From Paenibacillus melissococcoides (lineage in GTDB: Bacteria > Bacillota > Bacilli > Paenibacillales > Paenibacillaceae): a stretch of 64,000 bases of DNA. The stretch's first letter is position 1; every line of letters starts with the position of its first letter. Location: contig CALYLO010000012.1 of assembly GCA_944800085.1 (NCBI GenBank), positions 124,001 to 188,000 of the forward strand, written 5' to 3'. A program made the position numbers and the translations under genes. Under the pieces are notes generated by a model that was not told where the DNA came from, searched no databases, and saw only the letters and a list, made by a program, of their open reading frames with translations. Positions 34,058 to 43,238 of this stretch are shown here, one piece after another.

Positions 34058-35621
34058 CAGAGTGTTGAGAAAGTCTATGTTAATTACCCATTCACCGCGT
34101 TAATTTGGTATAATGTTCTTATCATAATCCATGGAAAGCGCGGTGTTTGTATGCTTTACACGAATGATCCCAACCCACAACTGGACTATGAACTGGTTTG
34201 TCTTGAGCATATGGTTGCCCCTGATCACTTGCTTCGTCATATCGATAAACATATTGATTTTACCTTTATTTTGGACCTTGTGCGTCCTTACTACAGCGAG
34301 TCGAACGGCCGACCATCTGTGGATCCCATTGTGTTCTTTAAAATGCTGCTGATCGGCTACTTGTATAACATTCGCTCAGAGCGAGAACTGGAGCGAGTCG
34401 TCAACGATTCCCTGGCTTTTCGGTGGTTCTTACGGCTCGGGCTTTCCGGCAAAGCGCCTGACCATTCGATCTTTAGCTGGAACCGGAAAAATCGGTTTAA
34501 GGATACTACCGTCTTCCAAGATATCTTCGATAATATCGTTCAGCAGGCGATTCAGCACAACATGGTGGGAGGGCGGCTGCTCTTTACCGACTCCACGCAT
34601 ATCAAGGCAAATGCCAATAACGGACGGTACGAGAAACGAGAAGTCACTTGTACGCCTTATGAATATCTCCAAGAGCTGGAGCAAGCCGTGAATGAGGATC
34701 GGGTCGCTTTTGGAAAAAAGCCACTGCCTCCCAAAGAGGAGGCCGAAACCAAGGAACAAAAAGTTAGCTTAACAGATCCGGATAGCGGAAACCTGAATCG
34801 GGATGGAAAACCGGAAGGGTTTCATTATTTAGATCACCGCACCGTAGATCATAAATACAACGTGATTACGGACTGCTACGTTACGCCTGGAAATGTGAAT
34901 GATTCGGTTGTTTATGTGGATCGTCTACTACATCAAATAGAGAAGTTTGGCTGGGAAAAGTCGCTGGAGGCCGTTGCACTCGACTCTGGTTACATGACGG
35001 CCTATGTTTGTTACCGTACGAACAAATTAAACATCACGGCAGTTATTCCAGAGCGTTCGACCCGTGAACACGGTGTATTTCCCAAAGAGAAATTTCATTA
35101 TGATGCAGAAAAGAATGTTTTTATCTGTCCAAACCAGCAAAAACTCACGTACCGCACCACAACACGAAAAGGATTCAGAGATTATAAATCCGATCCCAAA
35201 CAATGCGCTGCCTGTCCATTATTGAGCAAGTGTAACGAGAACAAAAATAAACAACGCACCATACAACGGCATATCTGGGAAGAACACAAAGAGAAAGTAG
35301 TTCAAAACTTCCAGAGTGAGAGCGGAAAAGCCGTTTATGCCCTACGCGCCCAAACCATTGAGCGAAGTTTCGCGGATGCCAAAGTGCTCCATGGACTTCG
35401 CTATTGCCGGTTTCGGGGAAGAGACAAGGTGCAGGAGCAAGTGCTGATGACAGCCACTGCACAGAACATAAAAAAGATAGCCACACATCTCGCCAGAAGG
35501 GTGGGGTAAAGCAAAGACCCCATCCCCCCTCCATTCTCTCTCACCAAACACCACTTTTTCCCAGCAAAATGATATTACATTGATATTACTTCGTAAAAAA
35601 CAGGGGTTTTCCAACAGCCTG
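34058..35621 (+). mobile_element. IS1182-family insertion sequence
   Basis: About 1.56 kb around a complete transposase gene. Imperfect terminal inverted repeats: left CAGAGTGTTGAGAAA (34058-34072), right end reads CAGGCTGTTGGAAAA on the minus strand (35607-35621), 11 of 15 matching. The hexamer GCTTTT abuts both ends (34052-34057 and 35622-35627), a possible target duplication. A TATAAT-like promoter (TTGGTATAATG near 34107) lies ahead of the transposase. Confidence 0.65.
34151..35509 (+). CDS. IS1182-family transposase
   Basis: 452 residues, full length. N-terminal DUF772-type domain: YYSESNGRPSVDPIVFFKML and LYNIRSERELERVVNDSLAF. The DDE nuclease domain shows LLFTDSTHIKANANN (first Asp), VALDSGYMTAYVCYR (second Asp) and a C-terminal IERSFADAKVLHGLRYCRFR with the Glu. 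A four-cysteine stretch (QCAACPLLSKC) is typical of the family. No frameshift, so the gene may be functional. Confidence 0.93.
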   Translation: MLYTNDPNPQLDYELVCLEHMVAPDHLLRHIDKHIDFTFILDLVRPYYSESNGRPSVDPIVFFKMLLIGYLYNIRSERELERVVNDSLAFRWFLRLGLSGKAPDHSIFSWNRKNRFKDTTVFQDIFDNIVQQAIQHNMVGGRLLFTDSTHIKANANNGRYEKREVTCTPYEYLQELEQAVNEDRVAFGKKPLPPKEEAETKEQKVSLTDPDSGNLNRDGKPEGFHYLDHRTVDHKYNVITDCYVTPGNVNDSVVYVDRLLHQIEKFGWEKSLEAVALDSGYMTAYVCYRTNKLNITAVIPERSTREHGVFPKEKFHYDAEKNVFICPNQQKLTYRTTTRKGFRDYKSDPKQCAACPLLSKCNENKNKQRTIQRHIWEEHKEKVVQNFQSESGKAVYALRAQTIERSFADAKVLHGLRYCRFRGRDKVQEQVLMTATAQNIKKIATHLARRVG

Positions 35622-35876
35622 GCTTTTGCAGGAATTTCACCAAATAGCGGCTCAAATCGCGAAAATTCCTGCGTTTACGGATTTCAATGTTCCGCCGCAT
35701 TGTCCCCGCCGCTCTTCTCCGCCTCCGCATTTGCCGTAACCCCGTCTTGTCCCTCGTCAATTTTAAGATTATTATAGGATAGTCCCTTTGTTTTTTTGGG
35801 CATAAGTATTGCAGTGACCGGGGTTTGCGGGTAACCTAGAACAAATAGAGCAGAGCAAGGAGTGCAATTATTACGC

Positions 35877-37232
35877 ATGTCAAGACAACAAAAATCAACT
35901 TCTCGTCGCATCGACAAAAACAAAGATCAATTCAGCAGCTCTTCCGGGTTTATTCTGGCGGCCATCGGCAGCTCGGTAGGGCTGGGCAATATGTGGAAGT
36001 TCCCCTATGTCACCGGCCAAAATGGGGGAGGGGCCTTTTTCCTTCTTTTCATCTTCTGCCTTGTGCTCGTAGGGCTTCCGGTTCTGTTGGGGGAGCTGAC
36101 TGTCGGCCGGGCGGGCAGAGGCGATCCGGTCACAGCTTTCCGTAAGCTGTCCGGCAAGAGAGGCTGGGGCGCGATCGGATTTATTGCGGTGCTTGCGCCC
36201 TTTCTTATTTTAACGTATTACAGTACCATTGCGGGATGGACGCTTCATTATGCCTTCGAATCGCTGACGGGCGTCTTGTATGCCGATCCGGATTATGAAG
36301 GGCATTTCGCGGCCTTCACCGCCGGCTGGGGGCCTGTGCTGTGGCAGTTGGCCGTGCTTCTGCTGACCGGCTACATCATTGCCCGCGGCATTACGGGAGG
36401 GCTAGAGAAATTCAATAAAATCGTCATTCCCGGACTGCTGATCATTTTGATGGTGATGCTGGTGTGGACATTGACGCTGGAGGGTGCCGCCGAAGGCATA
36501 TCCTACTTTTTGTATCCCGATTTTTCAAAATTGACGTTTCAATCCGCGTTGATGGCGCTTGGGCTTGCTTTCTTCTCCCTTTCTCTCGGGATAGGAGCGA
36601 TGGTTACGTATGGCGGATACGTGGATTCGCATCAATCGCTGCCTGGGGCGACTCTGGCGGTCGGGGCCGGGGATCTGGTGTATGCGCTGATTGCCGGACT
36701 CATTATCTTCCCGACGACCTTCACGTTCGGAATCGAGCCGAATTCGGGGCCTGGCCTTGTGTTCGCGGCGCTGCCCGCGGCTTTTGCCTCGATGCCGTAT
36801 GGCGAGTGGTTCGGGGGTTTGTTCTTCATTCTGCTTGCCATCGCGGCACTGACCTCTTGTCTGTCGCTGATCGAAGTTCCGGTAGCCTTCATTATCCGGC
36901 GGTTCCAGATGAAGCGAGGTTGGGCGACGATGCTTGTCATGGGCGCGGTGTATGTTATCGCCCTCCCGGCGACGCTGGCCGCCGGCGGCGTATTGACGGA
37001 TTGGAAGCCGGGCGGACGCAATCTGTTCGATTGGCTTGACTTCCTCACCTCCAATATTATGCTGCCGTTAAGCGGCTTGTTCGTGACGCTGCTGATCGGC
37101 TTCGTCTGGACCGGCGCGAAGAAGGAAGCCGGGCTCCGTCCGTTTATGGGACGGGTGTGGGGAATCATGATGCGATATGTGGCGCCGATTTTGATCATTC
37201 TCATTTTCCTGTCCTCTATCGGCATATTGTGA
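35877..37232 (+). CDS. Sodium-dependent transporter, neurotransmitter:sodium symporter (SNF) family
   Basis: 451 residues with about 11-12 membrane helices. Helix 1 has the family hallmark SSGFILAAIGSSVGLGNMWK then FPYVTGQNGGGAFFLLFI; GGLEKFNKIVIPGLLIIL and SLSLGIGAMVTYGGYV carry the sodium- and substrate-site regions. Bacterial relatives (LeuT, MhsT, TnaT) import amino acids with Na+. An AAGGAG lies 14 bases ahead of ATG 35877; the frame also has GTG 35862, but that overlaps the site. The preceding gap (35510-35876) has repeat DNA and no gene. Substrate unknown. Confidence 0.9.
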   Translation: MSRQQKSTSRRIDKNKDQFSSSSGFILAAIGSSVGLGNMWKFPYVTGQNGGGAFFLLFIFCLVLVGLPVLLGELTVGRAGRGDPVTAFRKLSGKRGWGAIGFIAVLAPFLILTYYSTIAGWTLHYAFESLTGVLYADPDYEGHFAAFTAGWGPVLWQLAVLLLTGYIIARGITGGLEKFNKIVIPGLLIILMVMLVWTLTLEGAAEGISYFLYPDFSKLTFQSALMALGLAFFSLSLGIGAMVTYGGYVDSHQSLPGATLAVGAGDLVYALIAGLIIFPTTFTFGIEPNSGPGLVFAALPAAFASMPYGEWFGGLFFILLAIAALTSCLSLIEVPVAFIIRRFQMKRGWATMLVMGAVYVIALPATLAAGGVLTDWKPGGRNLFDWLDFLTSNIMLPLSGLFVTLLIGFVWTGAKKEAGLRPFMGRVWGIMMRYVAPILIILIFLSSIGIL

Positions 37233-37398
37233 TGGCTCTCGCTCCCTTGTCCTTTATTCCGAAAAAAAATGACGAGGAAGTGCAACATCTGCCCACCTGG
37301 GCCCGTCTGTAACAATGAACGCGGCAATTCCCCCGCAATCTTCGCATCGGGTGAAGCGCCGAACTTCCAGGAACAGACGCGACAGGGAGGAATATCAG

Positions 37399-38388
37399 AT
37401 GAAAAAGCGTACATGGACAAAAATGATATTGACGGTAAGCATGCTTGCCATGGCAGCAATGCCGTTGACTGCGGCGGCCCAAGAGAGTAAAAACAAAGTG
37501 AGTGGTCAGGTCGTCAGCCAGCAGGCAGATCGTTATGAGAAAGACAACGAGCATAAGGAGATTGATCGGCCAATCCAACAGGACTGGCTCGCCACGAAAG
37601 GCACAATGGAAGAGATCCGCATCAATAAGAACGGCGCTTACGTCACGGTTACCGGCGAGGGCGTGCAGGCTCACGCGCAAGATACCGTGGTGCTGTCCTT
37701 GACGGAGGATACGGCGATTGTCGATCAGGACGGCAACAAGGCGCAATTGCACCAAGCGGTGCAAAAAGGCTGGACAGTGACCGCATGGTACGGTCCGAAG
37801 CTGACCCGCAGCATTCCGGCGCAGGGCACGGCGGAAAAGATCGTCGTCGAACGCCCAAGCAATGACAATGACGAGCAAAAGAACGAACAGAAAGCAGATG
37901 GCATTATCGTGAACGCAAGCAAGGATCGCATCGAGCTCCTGGGCGAGAATCCGGTAATTTTGAACATTACCGACAAGACGGTCATCAAGGATGAAAAGGG
38001 CAACAAGCTGACAGCCGATGCGCTCAAGGACAATGTCCGCGTAGAAGCCCGCTACAGCGCGGCCATGACGAAGAGCCTGCCTCCGATCAGCAATGCAACC
38101 AGCATCGTGGTCAAAGAAGAGACGGTTCGCCAGACAGGCACGATTCTGGACGTGAATGGGAAAGACGACCAAGCGTCGATTCGGCTGGATGCGGATTCCG
38201 ACGGGAACACCAACAACGATATCGTGTTGAGCGTCAATAAGGATACAACGATTGTGACCAAGGACGGCAAGGAGCTGAAAGTAAGCGAGCTGAAGGCCGG
38301 CCAAAAAATTATCGGCTTCCATGCGCAAATTATGACCTTGTCCCTGCCGCCGATGAGCTATGCCTATCAAATTGTCGTAACGGAATAA
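37399..38388 (+). CDS. Secreted protein with three internal repeats, function unknown
   Basis: 329 residues. A signal peptide (basic start, hydrophobic core, cleavage after TAAA near residue 27) exports it. The mature protein has three repeats of roughly 85-100 residues; each has a VVLSLTEDTAIVDQDGNK-like strand pattern (VILNITDKTVIKDEKGNK; IVLSVNKDTTIVTKDGKE) and ends in a shared motif: YGPKLTRSIPAQGTAEKIVV, YSAAMTKSLPPISNATSIVV, FHAQIMTLSLPPMSYAYQIV. The Asp/Asn-rich DADSDGNTNND in repeat 3 could bind a metal. I do not recognise a named family. ATG 37399 follows AGGGAGG; a longer frame from 37315 lacks a site and a signal peptide. Confidence 0.8.
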   Translation: MKKRTWTKMILTVSMLAMAAMPLTAAAQESKNKVSGQVVSQQADRYEKDNEHKEIDRPIQQDWLATKGTMEEIRINKNGAYVTVTGEGVQAHAQDTVVLSLTEDTAIVDQDGNKAQLHQAVQKGWTVTAWYGPKLTRSIPAQGTAEKIVVERPSNDNDEQKNEQKADGIIVNASKDRIELLGENPVILNITDKTVIKDEKGNKLTADALKDNVRVEARYSAAMTKSLPPISNATSIVVKEETVRQTGTILDVNGKDDQASIRLDADSDGNTNNDIVLSVNKDTTIVTKDGKELKVSELKAGQKIIGFHAQIMTLSLPPMSYAYQIVVTE

Positions 38389-38400
38389 ATCGTTTTGAGC

Positions 38401-38453
38401 ATCCGCTCCAGTCAGCGGATGAAGACAGTCCGGCCGGAGGGATTCTGGCCGGA
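38401..38453 (+). terminator. Tandem hairpins after the secreted-protein gene
   Basis: ATCCGC/GCGGAT (38401-38420) and TCCGGCC/GGCCGGA (38429-38453), the latter followed by TTGTTCT. Together they probably end transcription. Confidence 0.6.
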
Positions 38454-38524
38454 TTGTTCTATGTTCTGATGAGATACTAGCTCTGTTTTCGGCTTACCCT
38501 GCGTTCCGACTTTCTGCATAACGA

Positions 38525-38730
38525 AACCTGTGGCGGCAAAGCTGCAATTTTACAGTTTTTTATTGCGTTGGAGGGTGACTTCTGAACAAATTTCTGCAAA
38601 AAAAAGTGCAGCCTTTCGCCTGTAACGGCGGGTTTAGAGCCACAATGGCATAAAATTGATGTAGATTTGCAGGCTTCCAGGCGACGTTTAGCGATTTCGG
38701 CGGAAAACCTGCATATTTACATCTTCCTAT
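38525..38730. repeat. CTGCA-rich dispersed repeat, copy 3
   Basis: AAGCTGCAATTTTACAG, ATTTCTGCAAAAAAAAGTGC, GTAGATTTGCAGGC and AACCTGCATATTTACATC repeat the pattern of copies at 20979 and 33930. The rest of the 38389-39121 gap has no convincing gene; a TATAAT at 39062-39067 may serve the next gene. Confidence 0.5.
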
Positions 38731-39121
38731 ATGCTGCGGAACGTCAAGCGAGATTTCCTCGTGCTAAGCGCGGGGGATGAGAATCGGGCCTTGCCCTGCG
38801 ACGGAGCAGCGAGCTCCTGCTCCGGATGTCGGACATGCCGGCTGCGGGGAAATGGATACGCCCTCTGCCGCGCAAGGCTGCAGGGGGCGTTCCGTGCCGT
38901 CTATGCAAAAAGGGGGAGAATGTCATGCTAGTATAGATTTAACCGCTTCGCAGACGATTGAAACGGAAGTTCTTCGCTTTTTTGGAGCGAGTGCGGCCTG
39001 GCGGGCATTTTCTTTTCGACATTTTCCGATATTTTTCAGTAACTTCCCTGGTCTGAAGTGATATAATGGCAATTAAAACCACGGCCCCGATGGAAAGGGC
39101 AGGCATATGGAGGAGAGAGTA

Positions 39122-40276
39122 ATGGGGACGGCTTATGATGCGGGATGGCTGCATGCGTTCGGATCTGGAGATTATATGCCCGAATTGCTCAACGTGATGG
39201 AGAACGGATCGCGGGAGCAGTCGGCTGATGCGGCCCAATCGCTATTCGAACAATTATGCAGCGACGGCAATGAGATGGATATCGCCGTCTGCGGGTTGAT
39301 CCATTCGCTGATCGATATTGTAACCGTGCAGAACAAATCAGTGGCGAAGGCGACGATTTTGAACGGCATCGCCCAGGTGCTGCGTGTGACGGCGACCTGC
39401 CGGCTTCCGTTCGGCGTCACGCCGAACACCCGCGTCCGGGACGATGCAGGGGAGGAGGAAGCCGAACAGTTGGCCGGACGGTGGCTAACGGCACTGCGGG
39501 ATCGGTTCGCGGAGTGGACCGCGCTCCTGCATGAAGACGAGCAGACGGCGATTCAGGCCATTTATGTCATTCATCTGATGCAGGACGCAGCCCCGGAAGC
39601 GGAGGATATGCTCCTTCACGCCTCTTTGCATTCGGAATCGGAGCGCGTCCGGCTGAACGGGCTGATTGCGCTTGCCGATCTCCGCCGCCGGCTTCATAAG
39701 CCATTCAATCCTTCGCTTGCGTTCGGCCAACACCGCGGCGATGTGAAGGAGGAAGCTATCCGTTCCATTTGCATGGCATTGACCGGGCAGGAACAGTTGG
39801 GACAGAACGAGTGGGAGCAGTTGATTCAAGGCTGCGCCCTGCCGCGCCTCGACCGGATTCAATTCCCGTGGGCCGACGGCGCCATCTCCTCCGTATGCGC
39901 CCAAGCGGCATGCCTGGCTCTTGCCCGATCCGCATCGCGCGAGGAGCGGGCTGAATTTTGGATGAAGGCATTGGAGCGGACCATTCAGGCGCACCGCCAG
40001 CGTTCCCGTCAGGTCGTCTGGGAAATCGGGTCCTCGACGGTGCAATGGGATGAAGAGTGGCTGCAGTGGAATTGGAACGGGCCGATGCTGGTGGCGGACG
40101 GGATGCTGTCCTCCTTGTTCGCGGGGGGCCGGGAGGCCGAGATCGAACCGGAGAACGAGCTGCCTATCGTCGCGAAAGTGCTCAAGCTATGCCTGCAGTA
40201 TCAGGTGGAAATGCCGAATGCCGGGCGGTATGGAGCAAGCCGTCTTATTCGCAGCCTGTACCGTTATCTGACCTAG
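39122..40276 (+). CDS. Alpha-helical protein of unknown function (HEAT-repeat-like)
   Basis: 384 residues from ATG 39122 (GGAGGAGAG site; ATG 39107 is an alternative giving five more residues). The protein is rich in Leu/Ala/Glu helices with a repeating look (LHASLHSESERVRLNGLIAL, EEAIRSICMALTGQEQLGQN) that suggests HEAT- or ARM-like packing; an FGVTPNTRVRD stretch stands out. No signal peptide, membrane segment or catalytic motif is evident. It stands alone between repeat DNA and a small minus-strand gene. Real by codon use and ribosome site; role unknown. Confidence 0.75.
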   Translation: MGTAYDAGWLHAFGSGDYMPELLNVMENGSREQSADAAQSLFEQLCSDGNEMDIAVCGLIHSLIDIVTVQNKSVAKATILNGIAQVLRVTATCRLPFGVTPNTRVRDDAGEEEAEQLAGRWLTALRDRFAEWTALLHEDEQTAIQAIYVIHLMQDAAPEAEDMLLHASLHSESERVRLNGLIALADLRRRLHKPFNPSLAFGQHRGDVKEEAIRSICMALTGQEQLGQNEWEQLIQGCALPRLDRIQFPWADGAISSVCAQAACLALARSASREERAEFWMKALERTIQAHRQRSRQVVWEIGSSTVQWDEEWLQWNWNGPMLVADGMLSSLFAGGREAEIEPENELPIVAKVLKLCLQYQVEMPNAGRYGASRLIRSLYRYLT

Positions 40277-40364
40277 ACCTCCCCGGCTGCGGCTGCAGGG
40301 AAGGCCGCCTGTGCGGCCCGCCTTCCATCGGCTTATCGGCCTGCCGGCCGCAATGGAGAACCCC

Positions 40365-40511
40365 TTACCTTTTGTCCCTTGCCCGCCTGTCGGGAAGCGG
40401 ATTGACCGACTTGGCATCTTCGATGTTATCGTTCACGAAGGCCATGTCCTGGTTTTGGGCATTCATCCGTGTCGTGCCTTTGTAGTTGCCGCGATGCGTT
40501 TTATTTTCCAT
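40365..40511 (-). CDS. Small hydrophilic protein (48 aa)
   Basis: ATG 40511 on the minus strand is preceded by AAAGAGGTG at a normal distance. The product opens MENKTHRGNYKGTTRMNAQN and ends PLPDRRARDKR; it is highly charged with no hydrophobic core, the style of small spore-associated or conserved hypothetical Bacillales proteins. The longer frame to 40619 lacks a site. Convergent with the gene at 39122. Function unknown. Confidence 0.55.
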   Translation of the reverse strand: MENKTHRGNYKGTTRMNAQNQDMAFVNDNIEDAKSVNPLPDRRARDKR

Positions 40512-40923
40512 CGTCTTGCACCTCTTTCTTCCTGAGTTTATTTTATGGAGACGGGCGGTTATTGGGGCCCGATCCTTACTTTTCGCCGATGGCGGATGCC
40601 TTATCCGCTTGCCGCGCACAGCGGTTCAGCGGCTGCGGGCTTCCCGAATTCGCCCGGAACCGGCGAAGCCGCCTTGCCGGAAGGTTCATGCCCCCGGCAT
40701 CGCCAACCGAGGCGACCTGAACAGGGAGCCGCATCCGGAATATGTAGACAATTCGGAAAAAATCCAGTCGATGACTAGGTTTTTTTTGTGTTGTTGGTTA
40801 TAATGGTTAAGGAATTTTTGCGTCCTTTTCTACAGTAATGGTCAACGACAGGGCAGGGCGTGAGCCTGCCGGCACAATGGACTTATGGATAGAGCACATC
40901 GAATGAAGGAGTTGTCATTATAA
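40512..40923. other. Intergenic region without a supported gene
   Basis: About 410 bases between divergent genes. Short open frames here have no ribosome site and read through GC-rich inverted repeats. A TATAAT at 40799-40804 is a plausible -10 box for ychF, with no good -35. Confidence 0.5.
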
Positions 40924-42024
40924 ATGGCTTTGAAAGCTGGTATCGTCGGACTGCCGAATGTCGGTAAATCGACGTTGTTCAATGCGATTACGCAAGCGGG
41001 GGCGGAATCCGCCAACTACCCGTTCTGCACGATCGATCCGAATGTCGGCGTGGTGGAGGTTCCCGATGAGCGGCTGGACAAATTGACCGAGCTCGTCGTG
41101 CCGAACAAGACGGTGCCGACGGCATTCGAGTTCGTCGATATTGCCGGCCTCGTTCGGGGCGCGAGCAAGGGGGAAGGCCTTGGGAACAAGTTCTTGGCCC
41201 ATATCCGCGAGGTGGACGCGATCGTTCACGTCGTCCGCTGCTTCGAGGATGAAAATATTACGCACGTGGACGGCAAAGTAAACCCGGTTAGCGATATCCA
41301 GACGATCAATCTGGAATTGATTCTGGCGGACCTCGAATCGGTCGAGAAGCGTCTTGAGCGGACGAAGAAGAACATGAAGAGCGGCGACAAGAAATTCGCC
41401 CAGGAGGCAGAAGTGCTCGAACGCCTCAAGGAAGTGCTCTACAATGATCAGCCGGCTCGCAGTCTGGAACTGACCGATGACGAGAAGCTGCTGGTGCGCG
41501 ATCTGCATCTCTTGACGATGAAGCCGGTTCTTTATGCGGCGAACGTGAGCGAGGACGGCGTAACGGATGCGGACAATAATCCGTATGTGCAGCAGGTGCG
41601 CGATTTCGCGGCGAAGGAGAATGCGGAGGTCGTGCCGATCAGCGCCAAGGTCGAGGCGGAGATCGCGGAGCTGGACGGCGAGGACAAGGAGATGTTCCTG
41701 CAGGAGCTTGGACTCGAGGAGTCCGGTCTGAACCGTCTTATCAAGGCGGCTTACCGTCTGCTTGGGCTGTATACGTACTTCACCGCGGGCGTGCAGGAAG
41801 TGCGCGCGTGGACGATCCGCAAGGGCATGAAGGCACCGCAGGCGGCGGGCGTCATCCATACCGACTTCGAGCGCGGCTTCATTCGGGCGGAAGTGGTGTC
41901 TTATGACGATCTGATCGCGGCCGGGTCGATGAACGCCGTGAAGGAACAGGGCAAGCTGCGGCTGGAAGGCAAGGAATATGTCGTGCAGGACGGAGACGTC
42001 ATGCACTTCCGGTTCAATGTATAG
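40924..42024 (+). CDS. ychF: Redox-regulated ATPase YchF (Obg-family)
   Basis: 366 residues. G1 is GLPNVGKST; ANYPFCTIDPNVGVVEVPDE and DIAGLVRGASKGEGLGNKFL form switch regions, and the TGS domain ends the protein (TYFTAGVQEVRAWTIRKGMK to QDGDVMHFRFNV). YchF binds ATP rather than GTP, associates with ribosomes and affects oxidative-stress responses. A GAAGGAG site lies about 12 bases ahead. It precedes prfA by 140 bases. Confidence 0.96.
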   Translation: MALKAGIVGLPNVGKSTLFNAITQAGAESANYPFCTIDPNVGVVEVPDERLDKLTELVVPNKTVPTAFEFVDIAGLVRGASKGEGLGNKFLAHIREVDAIVHVVRCFEDENITHVDGKVNPVSDIQTINLELILADLESVEKRLERTKKNMKSGDKKFAQEAEVLERLKEVLYNDQPARSLELTDDEKLLVRDLHLLTMKPVLYAANVSEDGVTDADNNPYVQQVRDFAAKENAEVVPISAKVEAEIAELDGEDKEMFLQELGLEESGLNRLIKAAYRLLGLYTYFTAGVQEVRAWTIRKGMKAPQAAGVIHTDFERGFIRAEVVSYDDLIAAGSMNAVKEQGKLRLEGKEYVVQDGDVMHFRFNV

Positions 42025-42164
42025 ATAAAAGCATGCGCCGATTGCCCGGCGGCGGCATATTGTTGTTGATAGCCTCGGGCCATTCGGTTCATTTGAAATA
42101 TCGGTTAATCCAGAATCATTGAAAACGAGAAGCAAGTTGCATATCAGAAAGAGGTGAACGTGAT

Positions 42165-43238
42165 ATGTTGGACCGTCTGCAATCTTTGGCGGATCGCTAT
42201 GACAAATTGAGCGAGCTGCTGTGCGATCCGGATGTGGCGAACGATCCGAAAAAGCTGCGCGACTATTCGAAGGAACAGTCCGATTTGCAGCCTGCGTACG
42301 AAGCTTATATGGAATATAAAAACGTGATAAGCGAGCTGGATGCGGCGAAAGCCATGCTGCAGGAAAAGCTGGACGATGACATGCGCGAAATGGTGAAGAT
42401 GGAAATCGAGGAGCTGGAGGAGCGCAAGGTCAAGCTGGAGGAGCGCATCCGCGTGCTGCTGCTGCCGAAGGACCCGGACGACGACAAAAACGTCATCGTC
42501 GAGATACGCGGCGCGGCCGGCGGCGACGAAGCGGCGCTGTTCGCGGCCGATCTGTACCGCATGTATACGCGCTACGCCGATGCCCAGGGCTGGCGCACGG
42601 AGCTGATGGAAGCGAATATCAGCGATCTGGGCGGATTCAAGGAAGTGATCTTCCTCGTCTCCGGCAAGGGCGCATACAGCAAGCTGAAATACGAGAGCGG
42701 CGCGCATCGCGTGCAGCGCATTCCGGCGACGGAATCAGGCGGCCGCATTCACACTTCGACCTCGACCGTCGCCGTCATGCCGGAGATCGATGAAGTCGAA
42801 GTGGAGATTCTCGACAAGGACATTCGCGTCGATACATTCTGTTCGTCCGGCGCCGGCGGGCAATCCGTCAACACGACCAAGTCGGCCGTGCGGGTCACCC
42901 ACATTCCGACGGGCATCGTGGCGACCTGTCAGGACGGCAAGTCGCAGAACGACAACAAAGTGAAGGCCCTTCAAGTGCTGCGGGCCCGGATATATGATAT
43001 CAAGCGGCAGGAAGAGGAAGCGAAATACGCGGGCGAACGGAAAAGCAAGGTCGGCACCGGCGACCGCAGCGAGCGCATCCGCACGTACAACTTCCCGCAG
43101 AGCCGCGTGACGGATCATCGCATCGGCCTGACGCTGCACAAGCTGGATCAGGTGATGAACGGCGATATGGAAGAGATTATTCAAGCGCTGACGCTGACCG
43201 AACAGGCCGAGCTGATGGAGCGGGAGAATCACGCATGA
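42165..43238 (+). CDS. prfA: Peptide chain release factor 1
   Basis: 357 residues. The N-terminal helical domain is followed by the stop-codon recognition region (RVQRIPATESGGRIHTSTST, containing the PAT-type tripeptide) and the catalytic GGQ loop, SGAGGQSVNTTKSAVRVTH, that triggers peptidyl-tRNA hydrolysis at UAA and UAG. An AAAGAGGTG site precedes ATG. The stop overlaps the start of prmC, which methylates the GGQ glutamine, so both are made together. Confidence 0.97.
   Translation: MLDRLQSLADRYDKLSELLCDPDVANDPKKLRDYSKEQSDLQPAYEAYMEYKNVISELDAAKAMLQEKLDDDMREMVKMEIEELEERKVKLEERIRVLLLPKDPDDDKNVIVEIRGAAGGDEAALFAADLYRMYTRYADAQGWRTELMEANISDLGGFKEVIFLVSGKGAYSKLKYESGAHRVQRIPATESGGRIHTSTSTVAVMPEIDEVEVEILDKDIRVDTFCSSGAGGQSVNTTKSAVRVTHIPTGIVATCQDGKSQNDNKVKALQVLRARIYDIKRQEEEAKYAGERKSKVGTGDRSERIRTYNFPQSRVTDHRIGLTLHKLDQVMNGDMEEIIQALTLTEQAELMERENHA

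Noticed and set aside
40469..40803. Overlapping 83- to 105-codon plus-strand frames ahead of ychF
   Set aside because: No ribosome sites, no conserved motifs, and they run through hairpin-rich intergenic DNA.
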